From assembly GCF_001905735.1 (NCBI RefSeq), contig NZ_LISW01000001.1, forward strand, positions 365,947 to 429,946: 64,000 nt of DNA, written 5' to 3'. Of this stretch, positions 47,425 through 56,428 are shown piece after piece. The stretch is from Streptomyces sp. CB01249 (GTDB taxonomy: Bacteria; Actinomycetota; Actinomycetes; Streptomycetales; Streptomycetaceae). The position numbers and the translations under genes are program-made. Every line of letters starts with the position of its first letter. The first letter of the stretch is position 1. A model generated the notes under the pieces. It did no database searches. It was given only the letters and a program-made list of their open reading frames with translations, and was not told where the DNA came from.

Positions 47425-48953
47425 AAGCCCCTGCGGGGAACGGCCGTGTGGCCGTCGTGGCGGAGTGCGCGGCCGACGCCGCGCTGCTCGTCGCGGCCGA
47501 GGCGGCCGCCGGGCCGGAGATCGCGGTGATCTGTCTCCGGGACGACGGCGAGGAGGGGCGCGCAGCCCTGGACCGCGCGCTCGCCGACGCCTCCGCGCGC
47601 GGGTGCGAGGTGTGGGGGCGGCCCCGGATCCTCGACGAGCCCGGCGTCACCGCAATCGTGAAGGAGTTGCGGGCCCTCCAGCCCCTGCGCATCCGCGTCC
47701 CGGACCCCGATCCGACCCATACCGGCTGGGACACGGACCGGAACTGCCCCGTGCACGACGAGCCGCCGGGGCGCGCTGCCGGGGCGCTGCTCGCGCTGGA
47801 CGCCGCACGCGTCCTCCAGCGCGAATCGGCGACGCCCGTACTGGTCGACTGCCGCCGGACGGAGGCGGCCACTCCGCAACTGCCCGCCACCTCCTGCCCG
47901 CGTTACCCGGCCGTGACGGGGTGGCTGACCGAGGGGTTCGACGGCCGGGCGACCGCGTTCCTCCCCTCGGCGGCGGGCGTGCTGCGGTGGACCCAGCCGC
48001 GCCCGCACGGCGCGGACTGGGACGGGCCCGAGCTCCTTCCGGGGCCGAGGCTGATGCCCGGCCTCCGTGTCGTGCGCGACCTCTCGGGCTTCGCCCACCT
48101 CTTCGCGCTGCGCAGGACCGCGCGCACGGACGGCGGGGCGAACGTGGAGATCGTCCACGCCGCCCAGTACCGCTCGGGGCATCCGCTCACTCCGTGGCAC
48201 TCCCTCGGGAGCCCGAACCCCGGTGACGCGTACAAGAGCCGGGAGACCGGATTCCCGGCGGCCGGGTTCGACGCCGCAGGCGGTGTCGTGGTCTTCGCGC
48301 GGAACTTCGGGCACAGCGTGAGCTACCGCGAACAGCGGCCCGAGAGTGCCTGGACCCCGTGGCGCCACCTCTCGGGCCTGCGCGTCGCGGACGAACTGGT
48401 CACCGTCACCACGCCCAAGGGGGACGTCCAGCTCTTCGCCCGGCTGCGGGACACCCCGGGCGTCGTCCGCTGGCACCGGCCCGGGTACGACGCCGCCTGG
48501 ACCGAGGACCGCGCGGTGCCGTTCGCTCCCCGCCCCGGCTCCATGGCGGCGGGCCCCGAACCGGGCACGGTGGTCTTCCGTGATCTGCGGACGAACGAGC
48601 CGTGCGTCTGGCAGTCGGGCGCGCACGCCCCGGTCCCCCTGGGGGCGGCCGAGGGGGAGGCGCCGGTCACCGGGGTGCCCGGGGTCCGCGTCGACGGGTG
48701 GGACTACTCGCTGCTCGTCCGCTCCGGGGCCGGCGGATCCTGCGAGATCGGCGCCTTCGCTGAGGGGCGGCCCGACGCGGGCGTCTGGTGGAACGGACTG
48801 GCGGGGGAGGCGGCGCACGGGGTGCCCGCGGTGCTCCGGGACCGTACCGGGAGGGTCACGGTGGCGACCCTGACGGAGGGCGCGAAGCTCGCGGTCTCTC
48901 ACCGAGAGTCACACGCGGAGGGCTTCACCTTTGGATCTTGGTACTCAGCGTGA
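47421..48953 (+). CDS. Degenerate PIG-L deacetylase-like domain fused to a beta-propeller
   Basis: 510 aa. Residues about 8-140 resemble the PIG-L/LmbE GlcNAc-deacetylase fold: a first strand and turn VAVVAECAADAALL where the zinc-binding AHPDD normally sits, then VICLRDDGEEG, then the family strand LRIRVPDPDPTHTGWD and a degraded VHDEPPG where a second metal site is usual. The metal ligands are gone, so it is probably a binding-only pseudo-enzyme. The C-terminal about 350 residues are the same beta-propeller as in the two neighbouring paralogues. There is no signal peptide. It overlaps the previous propeller gene by 4 nt. Confidence 0.78.
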   Translation: MKAPAGNGRVAVVAECAADAALLVAAEAAAGPEIAVICLRDDGEEGRAALDRALADASARGCEVWGRPRILDEPGVTAIVKELRALQPLRIRVPDPDPTHTGWDTDRNCPVHDEPPGRAAGALLALDAARVLQRESATPVLVDCRRTEAATPQLPATSCPRYPAVTGWLTEGFDGRATAFLPSAAGVLRWTQPRPHGADWDGPELLPGPRLMPGLRVVRDLSGFAHLFALRRTARTDGGANVEIVHAAQYRSGHPLTPWHSLGSPNPGDAYKSRETGFPAAGFDAAGGVVVFARNFGHSVSYREQRPESAWTPWRHLSGLRVADELVTVTTPKGDVQLFARLRDTPGVVRWHRPGYDAAWTEDRAVPFAPRPGSMAAGPEPGTVVFRDLRTNEPCVWQSGAHAPVPLGAAEGEAPVTGVPGVRVDGWDYSLLVRSGAGGSCEIGAFAEGRPDAGVWWNGLAGEAAHGVPAVLRDRTGRVTVATLTEGAKLAVSHRESHAEGFTFGSWYSA

Positions 48954-48957
48954 TATT

Positions 48958-48977
48958 GGCGATCGCCGGCGATCGCC
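48958..48977. repeat. Tandem GGCGATCGCC palindromes
   Basis: Two copies of the 10-bp palindrome GGCGATCGCC lie back to back, followed by two more GATC-containing half-repeats (CTGATCGCTGACGATCAA) to 48998. They start 5 nt after the propeller 3 stop and about 165 nt before the phosphotransferase gene. Confidence 0.7.
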
Positions 48978-49062
48978 CCGCTGATCGCTGACGATCAATT
49001 ATGGTTGGGGCTGGATCAAGTTTTGATAAGGTCTGCAAGCCTTCTTGTGAGGGACCCGTGTA

Positions 49063-49077
49063 CATGTTGTGAACATG
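49063..49077. promoter_or_regulatory. Palindrome CATGTTGTGAACATG upstream of phosphotransferase operon
   Basis: A 6+3+6 inverted repeat (CATGTT GTG AACATG), 65-79 nt before the ATG at 49142, in the promoter region of the polymer operon. The regulator is unknown. Confidence 0.45.
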
Positions 49078-49141
49078 AAGGCACCTTCACGTTGAACGCG
49101 TCGGCGGGCCTGTTCGCTGTCGTTCTCGTGACTGAGGGGTT

Positions 49142-50356
49142 ATGGCCAAACTGTCCCTGCGCGCTGTCCAGAAACTGACATGCAAGAAGCGCGACGCCTG
49201 GTGGACGGTGGTCCTGGTCGATCCCGTCGCGACCCGGATGCTCATCGTCATGGCCCGGTTCCGCTTCATCACGCCCAACCGCGTGACCTGGGCCGCGCTG
49301 TTCGTGGGGCTCGGTTCGGCCGCGATGTTCCTCAAGGGCGACACACAGTCCCTCATCATCGGGGCCGCGCTCTACCACCTGAGCTTCATCTTCGACTGCA
49401 TCGACGGCAAACTGGCCCGCCTCAAGGGCAACGGCACCGTGTTCGGCGGCTGGCTGGACTACGTCTTCGACCGCATCCGCGTGCTCTTCTGCGCCCTGGC
49501 CCTCATGGGCGGCCAGTACCTGCGCACCGACGACGAACGTTTTCTGCTGGCTGCGCTGCTCGTCGTCTTCCTCGACATGCTCCGTTACGTGGACGCCCTC
49601 CAGATCTACAAGATGCGCATGTCGATGCGCGCGAAGATCGAGAAGGTCACCCGCGAGAAGCAGGAGGCCGAACTCGCCGCGGCCGAGGCCGCGCAGGGGA
49701 CCGCGGAGGAGCCGGCCGCCCCGAAGATCCAGTTCATGGAAGACCTGCTGCGCGAGAACCCGGAGGCGGAGGCCCAGACCCTCAAGGAGCAGGCCACCGC
49801 CGGGCACGTCGTGGACCTTCACGCACAGTTCCGCCACCGCTTCCCCTGGTACCAGCGGTTCCGCCAGGCCCTGCTCCGCAGCCGGATCAGGCCGCACCTC
49901 ATCAGCGGCATCGAGTTCCAGATGTTCATCTTCATCGTCGGCCCGCTCATCGGCCGGATCCTGGCGGTCACCGTGATCTCCGCGGTGCTCCTCGGCATCT
50001 TCGAGCTGGTCATCATGTACAAGTTCTGGCTCTCCACCCGTGACTTCACCGCCGTCATGGAAGAGCTGAGCGTCACGCCCACCCAGGCGGGCACCATCGC
50101 GCCCCACCTGCACCGCGGCCGGCACCGCCGGGGTGAACAGGACCCCCTCCTGGTCGACCAGCGGCTCATCGACCCGCAGCCCGACGAGGACCCGTTCTTC
50201 CAGCCGTACCCCGAGCCCTACACGTCGCAGGAGGCGGGCGGCTGGGAGGAGGGCCACACCCTCCGCCTCCAGGTGCCGGGCGGCTCACTCGGTGCGCGTC
50301 CGTCCTCCTTGCCGCAGCAGCGCCGCTACCCGGGTGAGCGAGAGAGCGTCCGATGA
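49142..50356 (+). CDS. CDP-alcohol phosphotransferase, membrane protein
   Basis: 404 aa, GAGGGG before the ATG. The CDP-alcohol phosphotransferase signature D-G-x2-A-R-x8-G-x3-D-x3-D is complete (DGKLARLKGNGTVFGG then WLDYVFDR). It lies between predicted helices (LIIGAALYHLSFIFDCIDG; FIVGPLIGRILAVTVISAVL). Such enzymes transfer a CDP-linked alcohol phosphate to a hydroxyl acceptor, making phosphodiester bonds. A charged, coiled-coil-like insertion (residues about 155-240, KVTREKQEAELAAAEAAQ) and a hydrophilic C-terminal tail are unusual. Its last four bases overlap the GT gene start, so the product should work with that enzyme. The acceptor is unknown. Confidence 0.92.
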   Translation: MAKLSLRAVQKLTCKKRDAWWTVVLVDPVATRMLIVMARFRFITPNRVTWAALFVGLGSAAMFLKGDTQSLIIGAALYHLSFIFDCIDGKLARLKGNGTVFGGWLDYVFDRIRVLFCALALMGGQYLRTDDERFLLAALLVVFLDMLRYVDALQIYKMRMSMRAKIEKVTREKQEAELAAAEAAQGTAEEPAAPKIQFMEDLLRENPEAEAQTLKEQATAGHVVDLHAQFRHRFPWYQRFRQALLRSRIRPHLISGIEFQMFIFIVGPLIGRILAVTVISAVLLGIFELVIMYKFWLSTRDFTAVMEELSVTPTQAGTIAPHLHRGRHRRGEQDPLLVDQRLIDPQPDEDPFFQPYPEPYTSQEAGGWEEGHTLRLQVPGGSLGARPSSLPQQRRYPGERESVR

Positions 50357-53300
50357 ACAACGAACGCGACACACCCGATGTCTGGGTGACGGTGGTCATC
50401 CCGGCCTACAACGCCGCGACGACGATCGGCAAGGCCGTCCAGTCCGCCGTCAACCAGACGTACGAGCTGGTCGAGGTCGTGGTCGTGGACGACGCCTCGA
50501 CGGACAACACACTCGACGTCGTCAAGAACTTCGCCGGCAACAACCCCCGGGTGCGGGTCCTGCGCCGCGGCCGGAACAGCGGGGGCGTGGGCGCGCCGCG
50601 CAACATGGGCATCGCCCAGGCCGCCGGCCGCTACGTGATGTTCCTCGACGCCGACGACGAGCTGCCCCCGAGGGCCTGCGAGCTGCTGCTCGCCAGCGCG
50701 CTGGAGACCGGCAGCGACATCACCGCGGGCAAGGCCATCAGGGTCAACCGGGCCACCGGCGACAGCCAGGCATGGGCTCCCGAGGTCTTCGCGCTGGGGC
50801 GTACCGTCCCCAACCTGGTGGAATTCCCGCTGATGCTCACCGACCCCATCGCGGCGGCGAAGCTGTACCGGGTGGAGTTCCTCCGCTCGCAGGGCGTCTT
50901 CTTCCCCGAAGGGGTCTTCTACGAGGACACCTACTTCTCCACCGTGGCCGGCTGTCTCGCCGACGGGATCACGATCATCACCGACCCCGTCTACCGGTGG
51001 ATGTGGGAGACCGAGGGCGCCTCGATCACCGGCCGCACCGGTGAGCTGCGCAGCATCACGGACCGCATCGCGGTGCACCGCGCCACCGACGCGTTCCTCC
51101 AGGACCGCGGACTGTGGCAGCTCAAGGTCCGCAAGGACTCCAAGTTCCTCGCCCACGACCTCCGGCTCTACATGCGAGCGCTCGCCGAGGGCGGCCCGGA
51201 CTTCCAGCAGGGCTTCGCGCAGATAGCGAGCAACTACCTCTTCTCCCTCAGCGAGGAGGCGTTCGAGCTCTGCGACCCCGTGGACCGGGTCCGTGCCTTC
51301 TTCCTCATGTACCAGGAGATCGAGGCCGCCCTCACCACGCTGGACTACGCGCAGCGCAAGAGCATGCTGTCGTCCTTCCTGGTCGAGGAGGAGGGGCGCG
51401 TCTACTGGTCGGGCGACCACATGCACCTGCCCGAGGCCCGGCGGATGCTCGACGTCACGGAACTCGGGCTCTCGACCGCGAACCTCTCCCAGGTCCCGCT
51501 CTTCGCCCAGCTCGACCGCTGGTCCGTCACGGACGGGAAGCTGAGTTACGAGGGCAGCCTCGTCAACCGCTTCGGGCGCATCGGATCCGGCGACGACCTC
51601 AAGCTCACGCTGGCCGTCCGCAACCGGCACACCAAGCGCGACCTCACCGCTCCCGTCCCGGGGACGGCCGTCGAAGTCGGCGAGCGGCTCGTCGGCTTCG
51701 CGGGGTCGGTGGAGCTGGAGTCCCTGCTGGGCAAGAACTTCTCCGACAGCACCGTCTGGAACGTCTCCATCATCGTGGAGTGGAAGCGGTCCCGGTCCCG
51801 GTCCCCGCTCAACGTGCGGGACATCGACCTCGCCGGCTTCACCTTCCGGGGCCACGGCCAGGACCTGGAGGGGTACCGCACGGTCAGCGGCAACCTCGCG
51901 CTGCGATGCGCCGTCGACGGCAGCCGCACCTTCGACGCCGAGCAGAGCGACCCGACCGCCCCATGGATGTGGTGGCTCGACAGCGTCTCCGCACCGCTCC
52001 CGCACGCGCCGGGCCCGTACGAGCTGGCCGTCGTGGTGCCCTGCTACAACGTCGAGAAGTACCTCGACGACTGCCTCGGTTCGATCGCCGCCCAGCGCGG
52101 GTTCGCGAGCACCCAGGTGATCCTCGTGGACGACGGCGCCACCGACGACACGTCCAGGATGCTGGACCACTTCGCCTCGTTCTACGCCAACGTGGTCGTC
52201 GTCCACCAGAAGAACGGCGGCCTCGGCAACGCCCGCAACAACGGGCTCGACGTGGTGACCGCGCCGTACGTCACCTTCCTCGACTCCGACGACATCCTCG
52301 GCGAGGACGCGCTGGCCGCGATGCTCCAGGCCGCCCGGCGCGACGGCTCGGACGTGGTGGTCGGCGACCTCGTCAACTTCCCGGACCGCCCCTACGGCCC
52401 CTGGAAGAAGTACTTCGGCGAGGGCGACCGCGTCGTCCAGGACTTCGCGGAGCTGCCCGACCTGGTCTTCAGCGGTTCGGCCTGCAACAAGCTGTTCAGC
52501 ACCCGCCTGCTCCGTGAGCTGGGGCTGCGCTTCGGGGAGGGCGTCCACTTCGAGGACGCCTGGCTGACGCTGCCCGCCATGCTGCGCGCCCGGGCCATCA
52601 GCGTGGTCGACCGGCCCGTCTACTACTACCGCGGACGCCCCGACGGCTCGTCCATCATGGACTCCCTGTGGAGCAAGCCGGCGAACTACTGGGACCACCT
52701 CAAGCTGAACCACTTCCTGCTCGAAGTGTCGCGCGCCGAGTCCCCGGAGATCCGCAGGATGTTCCACCGGTACGTCACGCGTACCTACAAGGGCTTCCTC
52801 TGCAACGCCCGCAACATGATGGGCCGGTCCCAGCTGGAGGAGATCTTCCCCGGCCTGCGGGCCCACTACGCGGACATCCCGGACGAGGTGATCGACGAGT
52901 TCGTCACCAACCCCGCCCAGCAGCTCGACCACTACGCCGCCAAGACCGGCAACTTCGAGCTGTTCGTCTCGCCCGAGAGCGTGCTGGACAACGTGCCGCT
53001 GGCCGTCCACATGGACGGCAAGGGCTTCTTCCGCATGTTCGGCGGCCCGGCGAACCAGTCGAGTGCCGCCCGGGTGAAGGACCCCAACGTCGTCGTCGAG
53101 TCCGTGCGCTCGCGCGGCTCCGTCCTGGTGGTCGAGGGCTGCATGTCCTTCCCCGGCCTGAACATCGACTCGAAGTTCGTCAACCGCCTGGAGTTCGTGC
53201 ACCAGACGTCCGTCGGGAAGATCGTCGTCCCGCTCCGCCAGATATACCGGCGCGACCTCAGCAACGCCAGGAACGGCAAGGACGTCTACGCCGGCTGGTA

Positions 53301-54837
53301 CGCCGAGATCCCGCTGGAGAAGCTGACCGAAGGGGGATTCAAGGCGGGCGACTTCCGGCTCCGCGTCCATTCCCCCGAAGGCGAGCGCCACCGCAACGTC
53401 GTGATGAAGGCCCGGCTGCCCCTGCACCGCCTCAAGGGCATCGGCGGGATCGGCCGGCACTCGTACATGCTCACCATCGGTGACGGCGACTCCCTGCACT
53501 TCAGGCTCATCGGCCGCAGCCTGCCGGCCCGCGCGAAGCAGATCCTCTGGCGGACCGCCCGCGAGGTCAGGATCATGAAGCGGCGCAACCCCGGGTGGCG
53601 GATGAGGCTGGCCTACTGGCTGACCTACCCCCTGCTGCACTCCCGCGAGATATGGGTGATCGGCGAGCGCTCCGACACCGCGCAGGACAACTCGTACCAC
53701 TTCTTCAAGTGGATCCGGCAGAACCGGAAGCGGTGCAACGCCTACTACGTCATCGACGGCAACTCCCCGGACCTCGCCAAGGTGAGCCCGTACGGGAACG
53801 TGCTGAAGCTCGGCTCGTGGAAGCACCGGATGTACCTGCTCCACGCCACCAAGCTCATCGGCGCGTACGACTCCGAGTCCTATCTGGTCCCGCAGGGATA
53901 CCGGAAGGCCCTCTACCTGCACCGGTTCGGTGAGCTGATCCGGTACCAGCGGATATTCCTCCAGCACGGCATCACGTACAACGACGTGACCAGCGGTGCG
54001 TCGCAGTGGATCACCAGCTACGACATGATCATCACCGGCGGACGCCAGGAACGGGAGTTCTTCGCCGAGGAGGCGGGCTACGGGGAGCGTGCCGTCCTCG
54101 CCGGGTTCACCCGCTTCGACGCCCTGGACAAGGAGCCGAGGCAGCGCCCGCGCATTCTGCTCATGCCCACCTGGCGCCAGTGGATCGTGACCGCCTCGTA
54201 CAAGAAGGGCCGGGGCCCGGCGAAGACCTCGTTCACGCAGTCCGAGTACTTCCGGTTCTACCGCGCGCTCCTGTCCGACCCCCGGCTGGCGCAGGCGCTG
54301 GACCGGTTCGGTGTGGACCTGGAGTTCTTCCCGCACTACGAGATCCGCCCGTACCTGCACCACTTCCAGCTGGACTCGCCGTCCATCGTCGTGGCCGATC
54401 CGCAGGCACGCAACGTGCAGCAGGCCATGAAGGAATGCTCGCTGATGGTGACGGACTACTCCTCCGTCTTCTTCGACGTGGCCTACATGGACACCCCGAT
54501 CGTCTACGTCCCCTTCGACGAAGAGGACTTCTACGGCCGGCACTACAAGCGCGGGTACTTCAACCTGTCGACGGACGGCTTCGGCCCGGTCTGCCGCACG
54601 GTGGACGAGGCCGTGGAAGAGATCATCGCCTCGATCCGGAACCGGTTCGTCGTGCAGTCGCCCTACCGGGAACGGGCCGAGCGGTTCTTCGCGCACCGGG
54701 ACCACGGCAACTGCGAGCGGGTCTACGAGGCGATCGACAGCCTGGGAACCGCCGGTGCGAGCGAGCTCGCACCTCCGGGACCGACCGTCCCGGAGCACGT
54801 GCGGCAGACGGAGAGGGTGTGGGCAAGTGCTGCATGA
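50353..54837 (+). CDS. Giant fusion: two GT2 glycosyltransferase domains plus TagF-like polyglycerol/polyol-phosphate transferase
   Basis: 1494 aa. Domain 1, residues about 12-330: GT2 with VTVVIPAYN, VVVDDASTDNTL and the DxD site FLDADDELPP. A linker with beta-sandwich-like sequence follows. Domain 2, about 555-800: a second GT2 (LAVVVPCYN, VDDGATDDTSRM, FLDSDDILG). Domain 3, about 1090-1470: a CDP-glycerol/ribitol glycerophosphotransferase with QHGITYND near residue 1204, MPTWRQW, FFPHYEIRPYL and TDYSSVFFDVAYMD near 1367, the TagF hallmarks. It should build a polymer of sugars linked by polyol-phosphates, perhaps a new teichoic-acid-like polymer. There are no membrane helices. It overlaps the phosphotransferase gene and the hydrolase gene. 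Confidence 0.9.
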   Translation: MNNERDTPDVWVTVVIPAYNAATTIGKAVQSAVNQTYELVEVVVVDDASTDNTLDVVKNFAGNNPRVRVLRRGRNSGGVGAPRNMGIAQAAGRYVMFLDADDELPPRACELLLASALETGSDITAGKAIRVNRATGDSQAWAPEVFALGRTVPNLVEFPLMLTDPIAAAKLYRVEFLRSQGVFFPEGVFYEDTYFSTVAGCLADGITIITDPVYRWMWETEGASITGRTGELRSITDRIAVHRATDAFLQDRGLWQLKVRKDSKFLAHDLRLYMRALAEGGPDFQQGFAQIASNYLFSLSEEAFELCDPVDRVRAFFLMYQEIEAALTTLDYAQRKSMLSSFLVEEEGRVYWSGDHMHLPEARRMLDVTELGLSTANLSQVPLFAQLDRWSVTDGKLSYEGSLVNRFGRIGSGDDLKLTLAVRNRHTKRDLTAPVPGTAVEVGERLVGFAGSVELESLLGKNFSDSTVWNVSIIVEWKRSRSRSPLNVRDIDLAGFTFRGHGQDLEGYRTVSGNLALRCAVDGSRTFDAEQSDPTAPWMWWLDSVSAPLPHAPGPYELAVVVPCYNVEKYLDDCLGSIAAQRGFASTQVILVDDGATDDTSRMLDHFASFYANVVVVHQKNGGLGNARNNGLDVVTAPYVTFLDSDDILGEDALAAMLQAARRDGSDVVVGDLVNFPDRPYGPWKKYFGEGDRVVQDFAELPDLVFSGSACNKLFSTRLLRELGLRFGEGVHFEDAWLTLPAMLRARAISVVDRPVYYYRGRPDGSSIMDSLWSKPANYWDHLKLNHFLLEVSRAESPEIRRMFHRYVTRTYKGFLCNARNMMGRSQLEEIFPGLRAHYADIPDEVIDEFVTNPAQQLDHYAAKTGNFELFVSPESVLDNVPLAVHMDGKGFFRMFGGPANQSSAARVKDPNVVVESVRSRGSVLVVEGCMSFPGLNIDSKFVNRLEFVHQTSVGKIVVPLRQIYRRDLSNARNGKDVYAGWYAEIPLEKLTEGGFKAGDFRLRVHSPEGERHRNVVMKARLPLHRLKGIGGIGRHSYMLTIGDGDSLHFRLIGRSLPARAKQILWRTAREVRIMKRRNPGWRMRLAYWLTYPLLHSREIWVIGERSDTAQDNSYHFFKWIRQNRKRCNAYYVIDGNSPDLAKVSPYGNVLKLGSWKHRMYLLHATKLIGAYDSESYLVPQGYRKALYLHRFGELIRYQRIFLQHGITYNDVTSGASQWITSYDMIITGGRQEREFFAEEAGYGERAVLAGFTRFDALDKEPRQRPRILLMPTWRQWIVTASYKKGRGPAKTSFTQSEYFRFYRALLSDPRLAQALDRFGVDLEFFPHYEIRPYLHHFQLDSPSIVVADPQARNVQQAMKECSLMVTDYSSVFFDVAYMDTPIVYVPFDEEDFYGRHYKRGYFNLSTDGFGPVCRTVDEAVEEIIASIRNRFVVQSPYRERAERFFAHRDHGNCERVYEAIDSLGTAGASELAPPGPTVPEHVRQTERVWASAA

Positions 54838-55636
54838 CAACGGTGCGGGCGCCGAAGCCGCCTGCCGGATCTTCATCGCCGGCGATTCGACGTCGGTCGC
54901 GCGGGAGATGAGCCGGGCCCCGATGACGGGCTGGGGCCAAGTGCTCCCGCTCTTCTTCGACCGCCGGATCGAGGTGGTGAACTGCGCCCGCGCGGGCGCC
55001 AGTTCCCGTACGTTCAGCGAGCGCGGCAGGCTCGACTGGATCCTCCGGAACATCCGGCCGGGCGACTACATGCTGATCTCGTTCGGCATCAACGACGCCA
55101 AGCCCGAGAAATGGCTGAGGACCGAGGCGTTCGGCGACTTCCGCACCTACCTCCGCCACTTCGTGGACGGCGCCCGCTCCCGCAACGCGCACCCGGTGCT
55201 GGTGAGCACGCACGAGCGCAACACCCACGACGCGCACGGAAACCTGTCGCGGGAGCACGTGGAGTACGCCATGGCGATGAGCGACGTCGCCGTGGAGACC
55301 AGCACGCCCTACATCGACCTGTACCACCAGAGCCTCTCCTGGTGGTCGGAGCTGGGCGACGAGGGCACCCGCTCCTTCTTCATCCACCTCGGGCCGGGGG
55401 AGCACCCCAACTACCCCGAGGGCTTCGACGATCCCGGGCACCTCGTCCCGGCCGGAGCCATCGCCTGCGCCCGGTTCGTCGCGTACTCCCTGGTGGCCCA
55501 GCAGATCATCCCGGCGAACTGGACCGTCGACCTCGACCGGCAGGACTTCCCGCCCTCCGCGGTGACCTGGCTGGACGACGAGGCGCACGCGGCCCTGACT
55601 CATTCCCGGACCTCCGGTGCGGGGGCGGAACTGTGA
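54827..55636 (+). CDS. SGNH/GDSL-type hydrolase (rhamnogalacturonan acetylesterase-like)
   Basis: 269 aa from the GTG at 54827, overlapping the glycosyltransferase gene by 11 nt. Block I contains the nucleophile Ser21 (FIAGDSTSV). Block III is FGINDA near residues 87-92, and block V DDPGHLVP near residue 203 supplies Asp and His. There is no signal peptide, so it acts inside the cell or through the operon's export route. SGNH enzymes remove acetyl or other acyl groups from sugars. It could trim the polymer or an acylated precursor made by the upstream enzyme. Confidence 0.88.
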   Translation: MLHDNGAGAEAACRIFIAGDSTSVAREMSRAPMTGWGQVLPLFFDRRIEVVNCARAGASSRTFSERGRLDWILRNIRPGDYMLISFGINDAKPEKWLRTEAFGDFRTYLRHFVDGARSRNAHPVLVSTHERNTHDAHGNLSREHVEYAMAMSDVAVETSTPYIDLYHQSLSWWSELGDEGTRSFFIHLGPGEHPNYPEGFDDPGHLVPAGAIACARFVAYSLVAQQIIPANWTVDLDRQDFPPSAVTWLDDEAHAALTHSRTSGAGAEL

Positions 55637-56373
55637 CGGACGTACGGCACATGTACCCGATCGCGCGGCTGCGCAGCGTCCAGCCGGGCCGACCCGAGAT
55701 CGTCTGCACGGTGGAGCTGCACGGGGACAAGGACCCCGCGCTTCCCCTGCGGCCGGGCGAGACGGTCGAGTTCGAGTTCAAGGTCATCCCCGAGGGCCCG
55801 GGGTCGCGCTACTACGGCTATCTGATGGTGGAGTCCTTCAGCGAGGCCGCGACGATCGAGCGGGCCGCCGGAATGAGCCTCCTCGCGGTCGGCGACCGGT
55901 ACGCCACCTCCACGGTCGCGGGCGAGGAGCGCACCGCCCGGTTCGCGCTCACGGTCCACGAGAACGTGCCCCGCCACGCCTTCCTCGTCCCCCAGCTGCG
56001 CGCGGGCGTCATCGCCGACGGCGGCAGCAGCCTCACGGCGAGCACGCGGTCGGTCAAGCAGCTCGGCTACCGGATCGCCCCCCTTCCGCCCCAGGGCAGG
56101 AAGCTCATGGTGCCGCCGGGCTACCGGGGCGCGCTCAACGGGCTCACGGAAGGGCTCGGCGACGGCGTACGGCTCGTCGGCGTCGGCCCCGCGCGGTTCG
56201 GGGAGACCTCCGTGACCCCGGACGGGCTGGTGACGTACAGCCCGGTCGCCGGATTCGCGGGCTACGACTCCTTCGACTACGTACTCGCCGACCCGGCGGA
56301 ACGACTCACCCGCGCCCAGGTCACCGTCTACGTGGGTGACCTGACCATGACGCCGGGAGCCATCGCGGGCTGA
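55633..56373 (+). CDS. Beta-sandwich protein of unknown function in polymer operon
   Basis: 246 aa from the GTG at 55633, overlapping the hydrolase stop (GTGA). I do not recognise the family. The N-terminal half has beta-sandwich strand spacing (LRPGETVEFEFKVIP, YYGYLMVESFS). The C-terminal part resembles an Ig-like or cadherin-like repeat (GETSVTPDGLVTYSPVAGFAGYDSFDYVL). There is no signal peptide and no membrane helix. Its strict operon place suggests it helps the polymer enzymes, for example by binding the chain. Confidence 0.8.
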   Translation: MTDVRHMYPIARLRSVQPGRPEIVCTVELHGDKDPALPLRPGETVEFEFKVIPEGPGSRYYGYLMVESFSEAATIERAAGMSLLAVGDRYATSTVAGEERTARFALTVHENVPRHAFLVPQLRAGVIADGGSSLTASTRSVKQLGYRIAPLPPQGRKLMVPPGYRGALNGLTEGLGDGVRLVGVGPARFGETSVTPDGLVTYSPVAGFAGYDSFDYVLADPAERLTRAQVTVYVGDLTMTPGAIAG

Positions 56374-56428
56374 GGCCCGCGGTGCGAACCGGCGTGCTCT
56401 CCGCGCCGACCCGAACCAGGACCGCCGA

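Noticed and set aside
50326..55053. 1575-codon minus-strand frame antisense to the GT2-GT2-TagF gene
   Set aside because: Mirror of the coding strand with low-complexity composition. All domain motifs are on the plus strand.
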